Assembly (NCBI RefSeq): GCF_023520895.1
Contig: NZ_CP026029.1
Location: 4,526,001 to 4,590,000, forward strand
DNA from: Paenibacillus sp. PK3_47
GTDB taxonomy: Bacteria > Bacillota > Bacilli > Paenibacillales > Paenibacillaceae
Direction of reading: 5' to 3'
Length of the DNA: 64,000 nucleotides
Shown: piece by piece, positions 17,636-26,962 of the stretch
Position numbering within the stretch: position 1 is the first letter of the stretch
Layout of the letters: every line of letters starts with the position of its first letter
The notes under the pieces: model-generated
Seen by the model: only the letters and a program-made list of their open reading frames with translations
Databases searched by the model: none
What the model was told of the DNA's origin: nothing
Translations under genes and position numbers: made by a program

Positions 17636-18952
17636 ATGAAAACTGAGCACAAACGTTTAAGTGCACTCATGATAACGCTTTCCATGACACTGGTCCTGTC
17701 TGCCTGCGGCAGCAACGCGGCCTCCGAAGAGACACCGGCTGCCAATACCGCAGCTGAAGGCGGCGCGGTCAAGCTGAAGGTTTACGCGCAGCATTTTGAC
17801 GAAGATACAAAAGGTCCCTTCGACTATGCCGTAGCAGAGCTGAAAAAGGAAATGCCGGAGGTCGAGATTGAGCTTGATCCTGCGGTACAGGATGGCAACC
17901 AGAAACTCAAAACTTATGCCGCTACAGGAAATATGCCGGATATTTACTTCACGGACTGGGCGACACTGCAGACTTTTGCCAAATCAAAAAATGTAGAGGT
18001 TCTGGACGATTATGAAGCTACTGCGGAATATAAGGCGAATCTCAACCCTGGAGTAGAATCGCGTCTCGTTGCTCCGGACGGACATGTCTATGCTTATCCC
18101 GATACAGGCATTGAGTTCCAGCTGATCTATTACAACAAGACGATTTTTGATGAAGTTGGCATTGCCACACCGATCAAAACCATTGATGAACTGGCAGCTG
18201 CAGCCGGCAAATTGAAGGAAGCGGGCTATGTGCCGATGTCGATCTTTGCAAAAGAAAAATGGATCACCGCCGCGTTCTATAACGGTCTGGTAACCCGTGA
18301 AGAGGCTGCAGGCTTTGGCGCTTTGGAGCAGCAGGGGCTGACAGAGCTGCCGCAGGCATTCGTAACTGCCGCAGAGCAGATGGAGAAGCTTCAGCAAGCC
18401 GGACTGTTTGACGCCAACGCGACGAACACGAACTATGACCAGGCTTCCTCGCAGTTCTATCAGGGCAAATCGGCCATGTTCGTGAACGGCCAATGGGAAA
18501 TCTACAGCTCTGCTGAAAAGCTGGGCGACCAGGTAGACTGGATGTACTGGCCTGCCAAGGATGAAGCCACCTATGAAGCGTCCAAATATTACATTGACGG
18601 TGCCGGTTCTCCTCAGGGTTATGCCGTATCCCCGGCCAGCAAGAACAAGGAAACTGCAGTAGAGGTAGCGGCATTCCTTGCGGCAAAATCAGCCGAATAC
18701 AAATATACGCAGCTGGGCAGCCCGATTGTTTCGCCAAAAACAGACAAGCCGATCGCTTCCGATGTCCCGGTAATGATGCAGCGTATTGCGGACGAGCTTC
18801 TGCCGAATGCGAAAGAATACGCGAAGCTGCTGAGCAACACTCAAATTCAGAATGCCATCAATGACAACACCCAAAACATACTGGTAGACGGTTTTACTAC
18901 AGAAGACTTTGTGGCTAACCTGAACCGTACACTTGGCAAGGAAAATAAGTAA
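17636..18952 (+). CDS. CUT1 sugar ABC transporter, substrate-binding lipoprotein
   Basis: The 438-residue extracellular protein has a lipoprotein signal peptide with lipobox LSAC (Cys24), then a family 1 solute-binding fold. Features include MPDIYFTDWATLQTFA near the ligand cleft, and GKSAMFVNGQWEIY and AGSPQGYAVSPASKN, typical of sugar-binding proteins. It hands an oligosaccharide to the two permeases that follow. RBS AGGGGGATA precedes the ATG. It is the first gene of a three-gene operon; the nearby YesM/YesN-type system upstream is the likely regulator. Confidence 0.95.
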   Translation: MKTEHKRLSALMITLSMTLVLSACGSNAASEETPAANTAAEGGAVKLKVYAQHFDEDTKGPFDYAVAELKKEMPEVEIELDPAVQDGNQKLKTYAATGNMPDIYFTDWATLQTFAKSKNVEVLDDYEATAEYKANLNPGVESRLVAPDGHVYAYPDTGIEFQLIYYNKTIFDEVGIATPIKTIDELAAAAGKLKEAGYVPMSIFAKEKWITAAFYNGLVTREEAAGFGALEQQGLTELPQAFVTAAEQMEKLQQAGLFDANATNTNYDQASSQFYQGKSAMFVNGQWEIYSSAEKLGDQVDWMYWPAKDEATYEASKYYIDGAGSPQGYAVSPASKNKETAVEVAAFLAAKSAEYKYTQLGSPIVSPKTDKPIASDVPVMMQRIADELLPNAKEYAKLLSNTQIQNAINDNTQNILVDGFTTEDFVANLNRTLGKENK

Positions 18953-19027
18953 ACCTGTAACTGTCCTGACCTCGTGGCTCCCGCCCCGGGGTCCGGCTGT
19001 TGCGGACATAAGGAGGGAAAGAACCGC

Positions 19028-19906
19028 ATGAATAAATACCTGGGAAATAAGTCAGCGCTGGCGCTGTTCCTGCTCCCTGCCCTGTTGTTGTACAGTGTGA
19101 TCCTGATTTATCCGGTGCTGCAGACCGTGGTGCGCAGCTTTTATGACTGGGACGGGCTGAGCACAGCAACCTTTATCGGTCTGGACAACTTCCGGGAGCT
19201 GTTCTCCGATCCGCTGCTCTCCACTTCGTTTAAGAACGGGGCAATATTCGCTCTCGTGCTGGCTGTATTCCAGATCGGTCTGGGTACCATCCTGGCGCTG
19301 GTCTGCGCCAATCCGAAAACCCGCGGACGCAAGCTGCTGAAAACAGCTTATTTTATCCCGGTTGTACTCTCGGTTACCGTTGTCTGCCAGCTGTGGATCG
19401 CCATGTACGACCCGACAAACGGATTAATTAACAAGCTGTTCGATGTGCTGGGTATTCCCTATCAGCAGAACTGGCTGAGCTCGCCGACACAGTCGATTAT
19501 CGCGATCGCTTTTGTTAACGCCTGGCAGTTCATGGGCTATCAGTTCTCTCTGCTGTATGCGGGAGTCAAGGCAGTGCCCGAGGATTACTTTGAAGCTGCG
19601 ACTATTGACGGCTGCGGCAAATGGCGCGCACACTGGCATGTCACACTGCCGCTGATGCGGGAAACGTTCAAATTCTGTTTTACCATCGCCATCACTTCAG
19701 GTATTGGTGCATTTGTACAAATGCTGATCATGACCAACGGCGGACCGGGCACGACCAACTACACTATGACCTTCATGATTTACCGGTATGCCTTTATGGA
19801 GAGCAATTACGGATATGCCTGTGCAGTATCGGTTCTGCTCGTCTTGATCTCGCTTGTAGCGACCGTTGTCATCAATAAGGTATTTGACCGCGGACAGCAC
19901 GCCTAA
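19028..19906 (+). CDS. CUT1 sugar ABC transporter permease (first subunit, MalF-like)
   Basis: The 292-residue membrane protein has six predicted helices, the first at about 10-32 (ALALFLLPALLLYSVILIYPV). The EAA loop near the C-terminal half (YFEAATIDGCGKWRAHWHVTLPL) would contact an ATPase. I chose ATG 19028 (MNKYLG) with AGGAGGGAAA eleven bases upstream; the frame extends 18 codons further up without a binding site. It is in an operon with the lipoprotein and the second permease. Confidence 0.94.
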   Translation: MNKYLGNKSALALFLLPALLLYSVILIYPVLQTVVRSFYDWDGLSTATFIGLDNFRELFSDPLLSTSFKNGAIFALVLAVFQIGLGTILALVCANPKTRGRKLLKTAYFIPVVLSVTVVCQLWIAMYDPTNGLINKLFDVLGIPYQQNWLSSPTQSIIAIAFVNAWQFMGYQFSLLYAGVKAVPEDYFEAATIDGCGKWRAHWHVTLPLMRETFKFCFTIAITSGIGAFVQMLIMTNGGPGTTNYTMTFMIYRYAFMESNYGYACAVSVLLVLISLVATVVINKVFDRGQHA

Positions 19907-19922
19907 TGGAAAGGAGAACAAC

Positions 19923-20765
19923 ATGAACACCAAAGCATTCCGGTCCTTCGGCAGTTTTCTGCTGCAAATTCCGCTGTGGCTGTATTTTATCGTATCAATT
20001 TATCCGCTTTTCTGGATGATTTCCTATTCCCTGAAAAATAATGACGAAATCTTTGTCACCAACCCGTTCGGCCTGCCGACACACTTCCGTTTTGAGAATT
20101 ATGTCAATGCCTGGACACAGTTTAATATTCCAAAATACTTTATGAACAGCTTCATTGTATCTATTATTTCCACGCTGTTCATCCTGCTGCTGGCGCTTAT
20201 GTTCGCTTTTGCCGTAGCCCGGATGCAGTGGAAATTCCGCTCGGCGGTCAGAACGTATATGATTGTCGGCATGTTCATGCCGCTGCAGGTTATCATGATT
20301 CCGCTGGCCATTCTGGTGCGCGATTTTCATCTGACCAACACTTATGGGGCACTCATCATTCCCTACATAGCTATCGGACTTCCGTTCTCGACAATGGTGT
20401 TCTATGGCTTCCTGGTGAGTATTCCCCGGGAAATCGAAGAGGCGGCCTGCATAGACGGGGCCAGCATCTACCGGTTGTTCGCACAGGTGATCCTGCCGCT
20501 GGCGCTCCCGGCGATCGCAACTATCGCTATCTTCCAATTCCTTAACAACTGGAACGAGTTCACCCTGGCGTACATTCTGATCTCAGACGAGAATATGAAA
20601 ACACTGCCGCTGGGACTGCTCTTCTTCCAGGGTTCTTACAGTACGGACTGGGGAGCGATGGGGGCAGTAATGACAATTGCGTCCATTCCAATGGTGCTTG
20701 TCTATCTGCTGCTCAGTGAACAAGTAGAACGTGCAATGACTGTGGGTTCTGCGGTAAAAGGTTAA
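19923..20765 (+). CDS. CUT1 sugar ABC transporter permease (second subunit, MalG-like)
   Basis: The 280-residue protein has six predicted helices and the EAA loop EIEEAACIDGASIYRLFAQVILPL, and ends in the family's usual AMTVGSAVKG. ATG 19923 has AAAGGAGAACAAC upstream, 16 bases after the stop of the first permease. No ATPase gene follows; the operon closes with a strong terminator. A shared MsmX-type ATPase coded elsewhere is expected for this family. Confidence 0.94.
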   Translation: MNTKAFRSFGSFLLQIPLWLYFIVSIYPLFWMISYSLKNNDEIFVTNPFGLPTHFRFENYVNAWTQFNIPKYFMNSFIVSIISTLFILLLALMFAFAVARMQWKFRSAVRTYMIVGMFMPLQVIMIPLAILVRDFHLTNTYGALIIPYIAIGLPFSTMVFYGFLVSIPREIEEAACIDGASIYRLFAQVILPLALPAIATIAIFQFLNNWNEFTLAYILISDENMKTLPLGLLFFQGSYSTDWGAMGAVMTIASIPMVLVYLLLSEQVERAMTVGSAVKG

Positions 20766-20801
20766 GGTACGCAGCTGAGCACACATTGTGCCGGCACACC
20801 T

Positions 20802-20849
20802 AAAGCCCGGACTTTCGAGATGATTCATCTTGAAGTCCGGGCTTTTTTT
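20802..20849 (+). terminator. Terminator of the importer operon
   Basis: AAAGCCCGGACTTT (20802-20815) pairs with AAGTCCGGGCTTT (20833-20845) and a T-run follows. This is the strongest terminator in this part of the window. Confidence 0.9.
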
Positions 20850-21033
20850 ACACACACTTCCTGAATTATAATGTGGACAGGATTCCTTATGCCGGAAACC
20901 TGGTACGCCATATATAATAGAAGCAATTTTTTCGGGCGTCATTTGCGCTGCCGATACAACGTTTCATTACAGGCCAAGCCAGAGGCATAGGGAGCTGAAA
21001 TTGAAAAATCACTGTACAGAGGGGAAGATGTGA

Positions 21034-21375
21034 ATGAACCAGGAAGTCACCGGTTTTATTGCAGCATTGCAGGAGCCATGGCAAGCAGAAATCTCCGCCA
21101 GTCTTCGTGAGGTGGTACACCAGGCCATACCGGCTGTGCAGGAACGGATTCAATATAAAAAGCCCCATTTTTTAAAAAACGGGAAGTATGCCGCAGTCAT
21201 TTCGGTATCCAAAGACGCAGTAAGCTTTACGATCTTTAATGCTGCCGCGTTAGAGCTTCCTGAAGATTTGTTCAGCGGTCCGCCCGAAAGAAAAACACAG
21301 AAGCTGCGTAAAGGGGATACCGTTCATGCAGAACAGCTGACGGCCTGGGTCAGTGAGGCTTCAGCCTCACTGTAG
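21034..21375 (+). CDS. DUF1801 (YdhG-like) protein
   Basis: The 113-residue soluble protein fits the DUF1801 family, a small alpha/beta fold of unknown function. Typical parts are LREVVHQAIPAVQERIQYKKPHF, YAAVISVSKDAVSFTIFN and a C-terminal helix. RBS GAGGGGAAG precedes the ATG. A perfect 10-base inverted repeat around the last codons (CAGTGAGGCT-TC-AGCCTCACTG, ending just before the stop) is unusual inside a coding end and may help termination. Confidence 0.85.
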   Translation: MNQEVTGFIAALQEPWQAEISASLREVVHQAIPAVQERIQYKKPHFLKNGKYAAVISVSKDAVSFTIFNAAALELPEDLFSGPPERKTQKLRKGDTVHAEQLTAWVSEASASL

Positions 21376-21411
21376 CCGGTAATATTTTCAGGGAGGAGCA
21401 GATTCATTAAC

Positions 21412-21447
21412 CAGCTGATATCGTTAGAGGATATTGGCTGTTTTTTT
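21412..21447. terminator. Shared terminator between the DUF1801 gene and the carbonic anhydrase gene
   Basis: CAGCTGATATC (21412-21422) pairs with GATATTGGCTG (21430-21440) with two wobble pairs, and seven T follow. The flanking genes converge here. Confidence 0.7.
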
Positions 21448-21462
21448 GTTTTAATAATGAGT

Positions 21463-22290
21463 TCATTGATCCGCAGCAATCTCCCGGGTTCCGAGGTGTT
21501 GCACAGGCCGGTTGTCATGCGGGAAAATGTCTCCGAACGCGCTAATCTGTGCTTCTGACCACTGCACCGGATTTTCCAGAACGATCCATTGGACCCCTTC
21601 GGTGCACGGAGGCGTGGTAAGTGAGCCCTGGTAGCGGAAGGAATGAAGATCTGCCGGAAGCAGCTTGTTTATATCGAAGGTACCCTCGACAGCAGTCTCC
21701 TGTTCGCTCTCTTTCGAAGGCAGCACGGACCACAGCTTGTTCAGTTCGCTATTGTCTGCGCCTTTGGTGATGAGAACCCCCACTACAGCAAGCACCCCGT
21801 CGTCACTTTTGTGGACCAGATGAAGCTCCATGGCAGCATGCTTGCCGTCCACCTCATGCTCACTGGGCAGGTGAAAATGGAACTGCTGCAGCACATAAGC
21901 CGTGCCTTCCAGTATGATTGTGTTGTCCTGATTCTGAAGGTTTACCTGGATGGTATGCCCGTTGTTCAAAATGGATACCGGGGACGGCGAATACTTCACC
22001 TGTACCGGGGAGAGCGCCTCGTCTTCCTTCACTTGGGTCTGAACAATATTGACCGGAGACTGCGAGGTACCCGTACTGCATGCCGTGAACAGCTCATCCA
22101 GCTCAGCCCAGTGTTCCGGGGAAGTATCGCCTTCATAGGACCAATGGGCCTGATGTGCGCTAACCGGTGCTGCGGGTGCTTTGACTGCTTCGTCGGCATT
22201 GTTGTTCTGTGCATTATTCCCGCACCCGGCCATTACAGTAAGAGCGAGCAGGGGGACCAGGATCCGGCTTGCTTGTTTGCTGCTGGTCAT
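21463..22290 (-). CDS. Alpha-type carbonic anhydrase, lipoprotein
   Basis: The enzyme interconverts CO2 and bicarbonate with a zinc ion. The 275 residues start with a lipoprotein signal and lipobox MAGC (Cys23), so it is held on the outer face of the membrane. The alpha-class zinc ligands are visible as QFHFH and ELHLVH, together with QSPVNI, the proton-relay region and the substrate loop SLTTPPCTEGVQWIV. It stands alone, convergent with the DUF1801 gene. Confidence 0.94.
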   Translation of the reverse strand: MTSSKQASRILVPLLALTVMAGCGNNAQNNNADEAVKAPAAPVSAHQAHWSYEGDTSPEHWAELDELFTACSTGTSQSPVNIVQTQVKEDEALSPVQVKYSPSPVSILNNGHTIQVNLQNQDNTIILEGTAYVLQQFHFHLPSEHEVDGKHAAMELHLVHKSDDGVLAVVGVLITKGADNSELNKLWSVLPSKESEQETAVEGTFDINKLLPADLHSFRYQGSLTTPPCTEGVQWIVLENPVQWSEAQISAFGDIFPHDNRPVQHLGTREIAADQ

Positions 22291-22842
22291 ACATCATCCT
22301 TCTTTCAATTATATAGTGGGACTTCAATATGTATATTGTAAATATTGGAACATAATACCACAAGTGAAAATAGACACAAACTTCCGGGTGGTGCTTTCTG
22401 TGCATTTTTTCAGACAGGACAGGCAAGTTTTGCGGGTGAACCTTCCGAGCATGGGTTGGCGTGTCCAAGAGGCAGCAGCCTGCTGCGGTTCCTGTAAAGG
22501 TGAGGGATAAGGTACTGACGGTGCGTAGATCTGACTATACTTACATGGGTTCAGCCTCCCTCTGGAGGCTTTTTTGGCACATCAGACAGCATTACATAAT
22601 GACAACCGCAGGGCCTGAAATGAACAGTCATATGCCGCAAAGCCCACAGCCGCAAGGGTTTCTTACTGGTACTAAGATGACTATAGACGGCAATTGAACA
22701 GCTGCACTATATTGGTGGCAGAGCAAGCAGCTGCTGCCTGATGTAATGCAAAGAGCAACCGCAACGATGCCGGGTGTGAAATGAATACGCTTACTGTTTT
22801 GAAATGATGAGGTACGATCCCAATCCAAGGAGGCTGTATCTA
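22291..22842. other. Intergenic region between divergent carbonic anhydrase and GH5 genes
   Basis: The 552 bases hold the promoters of two divergent genes. Besides the terminator-like hairpin at 22553 I see GGCAGCAGCCTGCTGC, a short palindrome near 22471-22487, and no convincing gene. The long leader before GH5 suggests regulation at RNA level, but no known riboswitch was identified. Confidence 0.5.
22553..22577 (+). terminator. Orphan terminator-like hairpin upstream of GH5
   Basis: GCCTCC-CTCT-GGAGGC followed by six T is a good factor-independent terminator, yet no gene on this strand ends here. It lies about 270 bases upstream of the GH5 start, as an attenuator or the end of a small RNA would. 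Confidence 0.65.
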
Positions 22843-23964
22843 ATGACATCTATTGTAAAATCCAGATCTGCGCTGGTGTGGTTTCTATGCTCGGCCCTGC
22901 TTCTTTCATTAGGAATAGGCGGGGGCGGCGTAAAAGCCGAGGGAGCGGTGGCCAAAGCAGGATTCCATCCCGTGAAGGCCAAAAAAATGGTCAAGCTGAT
23001 GGGCAGGGGAACCAACCTCGGCAATACGTTTGAAGGAAACTGGAACAGCCAGAGCTTCGGGGATGTGAAGGCGGCGGTTGACGCTTTTATCGCGGCGGGT
23101 TATACCAACATCCGGATTCCGGTGAACTGGGGCGGGCGGGGCAGCAAGTATCCGTCAACGGCCGATGAGAGCGGTAATTTCTCTGCCAGCGATCCGAATG
23201 TCGCTACAGTGAAGCAGCTGGTGGATTATGTGCTGAAGGATGTGAACGCAGAGCGTAAAAAAGATGGCCAAAAGCCGGTGATCCTCATCCTCAACACGCA
23301 TCATGAAGAGTGGGCTATGAACGCTGTGCAGGGTGAGCCTGCTTTTGAGACTAACATGCAGCGGCTGGAGACGATCTGGACCGGGATTGCCGATCTGTTC
23401 AAGGATGCGCCGGAGACGCTGGTGTTCGAGCTGTTCAATGAACCGCATCTGAGCATGAATACCGGAGCCGCAGCCAAAGCAAGTGTGATCGAACTCAACA
23501 AACGTGCATATGCGGCAATCCGCAGCTTCACCGTGGACGGCAGGCAGCCGCATGCGTACCGCAATCTGATTTTTGGCGGATACAACTATAACAGCGGCTG
23601 GGGATTGTATGATACGTACCGTAATCCGCTGGACCTGCCGGGTGAGGGAGAAGACCGGTATGTAATCGGTACCTATCATTCTTATTTTCAAAATCTGGCG
23701 GATCACCTGAAGCGTGTGGATGATGTGAAGCGGGAATTTGCAGATGTGCACGGCATTCCGGTCTATCTCGGCGAGTTCGGATATGAACACCGGGGAGTGA
23801 TTACAGATACGCTTTTGGATGCTTACTCGCAGATTGCTAATAAAGCCGTTGCAGAAGGATTCGCTTTCTCGGTATGGGATGACAACGGCTGGTATCAGAT
23901 CTATAACCGCTCGACCGGGCAATTCAATGCGCTCAAGGACCAGGTGCTGCAACCGGGCAGCTGA
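22843..23964 (+). CDS. Secreted glycoside hydrolase family 5 endoglucanase
   Basis: GH5 enzymes cut beta-1,4-glucans or related chains by a retaining mechanism. The 373-residue product has a signal peptide (about 1-31, ending VKAEG), GRGTNLGNTFEG and NIRIPVNWG of the barrel, the acid/base Glu200 in ELFNEPH and the nucleophile Glu311 in VYLGEFGYE. No carbohydrate-binding module is present. I chose ATG 22843 with AAGGAGG upstream; an earlier ATG at 22804 lacks one. It is followed 32 bases later by importer permeases, so the products are probably taken up by that system. Confidence 0.93.
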   Translation: MTSIVKSRSALVWFLCSALLLSLGIGGGGVKAEGAVAKAGFHPVKAKKMVKLMGRGTNLGNTFEGNWNSQSFGDVKAAVDAFIAAGYTNIRIPVNWGGRGSKYPSTADESGNFSASDPNVATVKQLVDYVLKDVNAERKKDGQKPVILILNTHHEEWAMNAVQGEPAFETNMQRLETIWTGIADLFKDAPETLVFELFNEPHLSMNTGAAAKASVIELNKRAYAAIRSFTVDGRQPHAYRNLIFGGYNYNSGWGLYDTYRNPLDLPGEGEDRYVIGTYHSYFQNLADHLKRVDDVKREFADVHGIPVYLGEFGYEHRGVITDTLLDAYSQIANKAVAEGFAFSVWDDNGWYQIYNRSTGQFNALKDQVLQPGS

Positions 23965-23996
23965 TCTCCCTGCGGCGCTGGAAATGGGGAAGGAAC

Positions 23997-24950
23997 ATGG
24001 GAAATCCAATCGCGGCTGTGAAGCCGGCAATGACAAATGTGTACCGCAGGCAGAAGCTGAGACGGATGGTCCGCAATAAATGGCTGTATATCATGCTGCT
24101 GCCCGGGCTCCTGTATTTTATCATCTTCAAGTATGTACCGATGTACGGTCTGCTGCTGGCATTTAAGAACTATCAGCCTTTTCTGGGTTTTGTGGACAGT
24201 GAATGGGTGGGGCTAAAGCATTTCAACCGCTTTTTCGGCGATCCGCTGTTCTGGAAGCTGCTGAGGAATACGTTCATCCTGGCCGCTTACAATATTTTAT
24301 TCTTTTTTCCGCTGCCGATTATTCTTGCCTTAATGCTTAATGAACTGCGGTCGCAGGCGTACAAAAAGTGGATTCAGACGATGGTCTACATCCCCCATTT
24401 TATGTCCTGGGTCGTTATCGTCTCGATTGCTTACCTGTTTTTTACGACCGAGGGCGGTCTGGTGAATGAAGCGATTGCGTCCATGGGCGGCGAAAAAGTC
24501 CAGTTCCTGCTCAGTCCCGGCTGGTTCCGGACGTTCATTACCGGCGAAGTGATGTGGAAGGAAACGGGCTGGGGAACGATCATCTTCCTGGCGGCGCTGG
24601 CCGGAGTGGATACCCAGCTCTATGAGGCTGCCAAAATAGACGGGGCAGGGCGCATGCGCCAGCTGTGGCATATTACGCTTCCGGCGATCCGGTCCACCAT
24701 TGTAATTCTGCTGATCCTGCGGCTGGGCAATTTCCTCGATACAGGGTTTGAACAAATCTTCCTGATGCTGAATTCACTCAACCGGGAGGTCGGTGAAGTC
24801 TTCGATACCTATGTCTATACGACCGGGATATCCCAGGGTGAATACAGCTACAGTACGGCGGTCGGATTGTTCAAGTCCGTTGTGGGGCTGGTGCTCGTCT
24901 TCGGCTCCAACTTCCTGGCCAAGCGGTTCGGTGAGGAAGGCATTCTCTAA
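23997..24950 (+). CDS. ABC transporter permease, LplB type
   Basis: The 317-residue protein has an N-terminal cytoplasmic tail, six predicted helices beginning with YIMLLPGLLYFIIFKYVPMY, and the EAA loop LYEAAKIDGAGRMRQLWHITLPAI. The LplB/YtcP pair belongs to the CUT1-like importers of complex polysaccharide fragments in Paenibacillus and Bacillus. The start has GGAAGG seven bases upstream. It lies between the GH5 gene and its partner permease. Confidence 0.94.
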   Translation: MGNPIAAVKPAMTNVYRRQKLRRMVRNKWLYIMLLPGLLYFIIFKYVPMYGLLLAFKNYQPFLGFVDSEWVGLKHFNRFFGDPLFWKLLRNTFILAAYNILFFFPLPIILALMLNELRSQAYKKWIQTMVYIPHFMSWVVIVSIAYLFFTTEGGLVNEAIASMGGEKVQFLLSPGWFRTFITGEVMWKETGWGTIIFLAALAGVDTQLYEAAKIDGAGRMRQLWHITLPAIRSTIVILLILRLGNFLDTGFEQIFLMLNSLNREVGEVFDTYVYTTGISQGEYSYSTAVGLFKSVVGLVLVFGSNFLAKRFGEEGIL

Positions 24951-24976
24951 GGAAACCAGCGAAAGGAGGCAGAATT

Positions 24977-25858
24977 GTGGTAAAAGAAACATCATGGGGC
25001 AGCCGTTTGTTTGATACTTTTAACGTTATAATCCTGGCGGTTATTGCTCTGATTACGGTTATTCCGTTCATTTATGTGGTTGCCGGCTCATTTGCTACCC
25101 AGCGGGAGCTGCTGGAAAAAGGGTTCATTCTCTTCCCGACTGAATTTTCACTGGAAGCGTACAAATATATCTTTTCGACCAGCACACTGATGCGCAGCCT
25201 CGGGGTTACCATCTTCATCACTGTTGCCGGTACCCTGATCAATATTACACTAACCTGCCTGATGGCTTATCCGCTATCCCGCCGGGATATGGATTTCCGC
25301 TCGCCGATCCAGCTTCTGATCATTTTCACCATGCTGTTCAGCGGCGGGATGATCCCTACGTTCCTGGTGGTCAAAGAGCTGGGGATGCTCGATACGTACT
25401 GGTCGCTGCTGCTGCCGGGCGCCATCAGTGCCTTTAACCTGATTATTATCCGCAGCTTCTTTCAGCAGCTTCCGCCGGATCTGGAGGAGTCGGCCAAAAT
25501 CGACGGCGCCAGCGACCCCGGCATCCTGATGCGGATCGTCATTCCTTTGTCCCTGCCGGCACTGGCTACATTTTCGCTATTCTACGCTGTCGGTCATTGG
25601 AACACCTATTTCAGCTCTATTTTGTACATTAATGACTCGACCAAGTGGCCGATTCAGGTGCTGCTGCGGCAGATCGTCATGCTGTCCCAGGGCGGCAGCC
25701 TCGGGGATACGTCCTCTCTTGAGAGTAACTTCATTCCGCCTGACCAGGCTGTCAAAATGGCGGTCATCGTCATCTCCACCGTCCCGATCCTGATCGTGTA
25801 TCCGTTCCTGCAGAAGCATTTTGCCAAGGGGGCGCTGCTCGGGTCGGTTAAGGGGTGA
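24977..25858 (+). CDS. ABC transporter permease, YtcP type
   Basis: The 293-residue second permease has six helices, the YtcP-typical AGSFATQRELLEKGFILFP and FTMLFSGGMIPTFLVVK, the EAA loop LEESAKIDGASDPGILMRIVIPL, and ends in GALLGSVKG. The start is GTG with AAAGGAGG upstream, 26 bases after the previous stop. The usual next gene, the lipoprotein, comes only after 1.2 kb of repeats. Confidence 0.94.
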   Translation: MVKETSWGSRLFDTFNVIILAVIALITVIPFIYVVAGSFATQRELLEKGFILFPTEFSLEAYKYIFSTSTLMRSLGVTIFITVAGTLINITLTCLMAYPLSRRDMDFRSPIQLLIIFTMLFSGGMIPTFLVVKELGMLDTYWSLLLPGAISAFNLIIIRSFFQQLPPDLEESAKIDGASDPGILMRIVIPLSLPALATFSLFYAVGHWNTYFSSILYINDSTKWPIQVLLRQIVMLSQGGSLGDTSSLESNFIPPDQAVKMAVIVISTVPILIVYPFLQKHFAKGALLGSVKG

Positions 25859-25923
25859 GGGGGCGGTAACAGACAGTCTCTGAAACACCGGAAGTTTGCT
25901 GCAGCATTACCGCGATTAGAGAC

Positions 25924-26108
25924 TAACTGTATTTCATGCAACTAAAACCAGTTATTATTAAGCCGGGAGGGTTTTAACTGCAGTTTGTGCAGTTAAAAAT
26001 CCCTGTAACCCGGAAAAGAAGACTTTCCTTGGTTTTTAGATGTACAAAATGCACTTAAACGCCATAGTCCGCTATCATACCGCCTTTTAACTGCAGGAAA
26101 TGCATGTA
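25924..26108. repeat. Class I palindrome set, TAACTGCA type
   Basis: Four 21-bp palindromes start at 25924, 25975, 26037 and 26088, steps of 51, 62 and 51. The second is perfect: TAACTGCA-GTTTG-TGCAGTTA. The others keep TAxxTGyA at the left and TGCAxxTA at the right with one or two mispairs. The spacers show no clear similarity to those of the other sets by eye. Confidence 0.85.
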
Positions 26109-26155
26109 AACGATGTTTACTCGCAGGCGGGATGCGCTTTAGCAGATTGATACCG

Positions 26156-26962
26156 TTAGAGTGCCGATTCCGAGCTCCGAGCTCCGAGTGGATCATCTCA
26201 GGTGCCAAGTAACATAGTTAGTTGGAAAATCTCCAGCTAAATTCATCATTTACGGGTTTTTAGCAGCCTTAAGTGGAAATCCTCCATTTAATTCGCTCCA
26301 TACCTAGCATTTTTGCTGAAATCCAGAAATGTAAGCGGATCAATTCCAACTAATCTCTATACGCAGCTGTTTGTGAGAAGATTAAGTGGAGGATTTCCAA
26401 CTAGATGGATCGCAGACACTTGCTCGCAGTTGGAAAGTGGCGGGGAGGAAGTTTGGAACTGTAGGAGCGTTAGTCCTGCGGCTGTGGAACAATCCCGCCA
26501 GAGCATCGGCTCCGAACTCCGAGTGGATCATCTTAGGTGCCAAGTAACATAGTTAGTTGGAAAATCTCCAGCTAAATTCATCATTTACAGGTTTTTAGCA
26601 GCCTTAAGTGGAAATCCTCCATCTAATTCGCTCCATACGTAGCATTTTTGCTGAAATCCAGAAATGTAAGCGGATTAATTCGAACTAATCTCTATACGCA
26701 GCTGTTTGTGAGAAAATTAAGTGGAGGATTTCCAACTAGATGGATCGCAGACACTTGATCGCAGTTGGAAAGTGGCGGGGAGGAAGTTTGGAACTGTAGG
26801 AGCGTAGTCCTGCGGCAGTGGAATAATCCCGTTAGAGTGCAGGTTCAGAGATCAGGAGCGGATCATCTCAGGTGCCAAGTAACATAGTTAGTTGGAAAAT
26901 CTCCAGCTAAATTCATCATTTACGGATTTTTAGCAGCCTTAAGTGGAAATCCTCCAGCTAAT
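26156..26962. repeat. Tandem 335-bp repeat, 2.4 copies, each with a class I palindrome set (TAGTTGGA/TAAGTGGA type)
   Basis: The segment beginning GAGTGGATCATCT recurs at 26186, 26521 and 26856 (third as GAGCGG), exactly 335 bases apart; copies one and two differ by few bases and the third is truncated. Palindromes of 21 bp start at 26219, 26270, 26332 and 26383 in copy one (steps 51, 62, 51), at 26554, 26605, 26667 and 26718 in copy two, and at 26889 and 26940 in the third. Stems are TAGTTGGA/TCCAGCTA, TAAGTGGA/TCCATTTA, a degenerate one, and TAAGTGGA/TCCAACTA. No gene is supported. Confidence 0.92.

Noticed and set aside
16036..17772. 578-codon minus-strand frame and 288-codon plus-strand frame across the tandem arrays
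   Set aside because: They stay open because the repeat units lack stops. The translations are low-complexity, both strands are open together and no binding site or family similarity is seen. The longer one also overlaps the start of a clear lipoprotein gene.
22605..22700. c-di-GMP-I riboswitch before the GH5 gene, because of CGCAAAGCC
   Set aside because: The GAAA loop, the upstream GGCAAACC partner and the conserved second stem are missing. A single short match is not enough.
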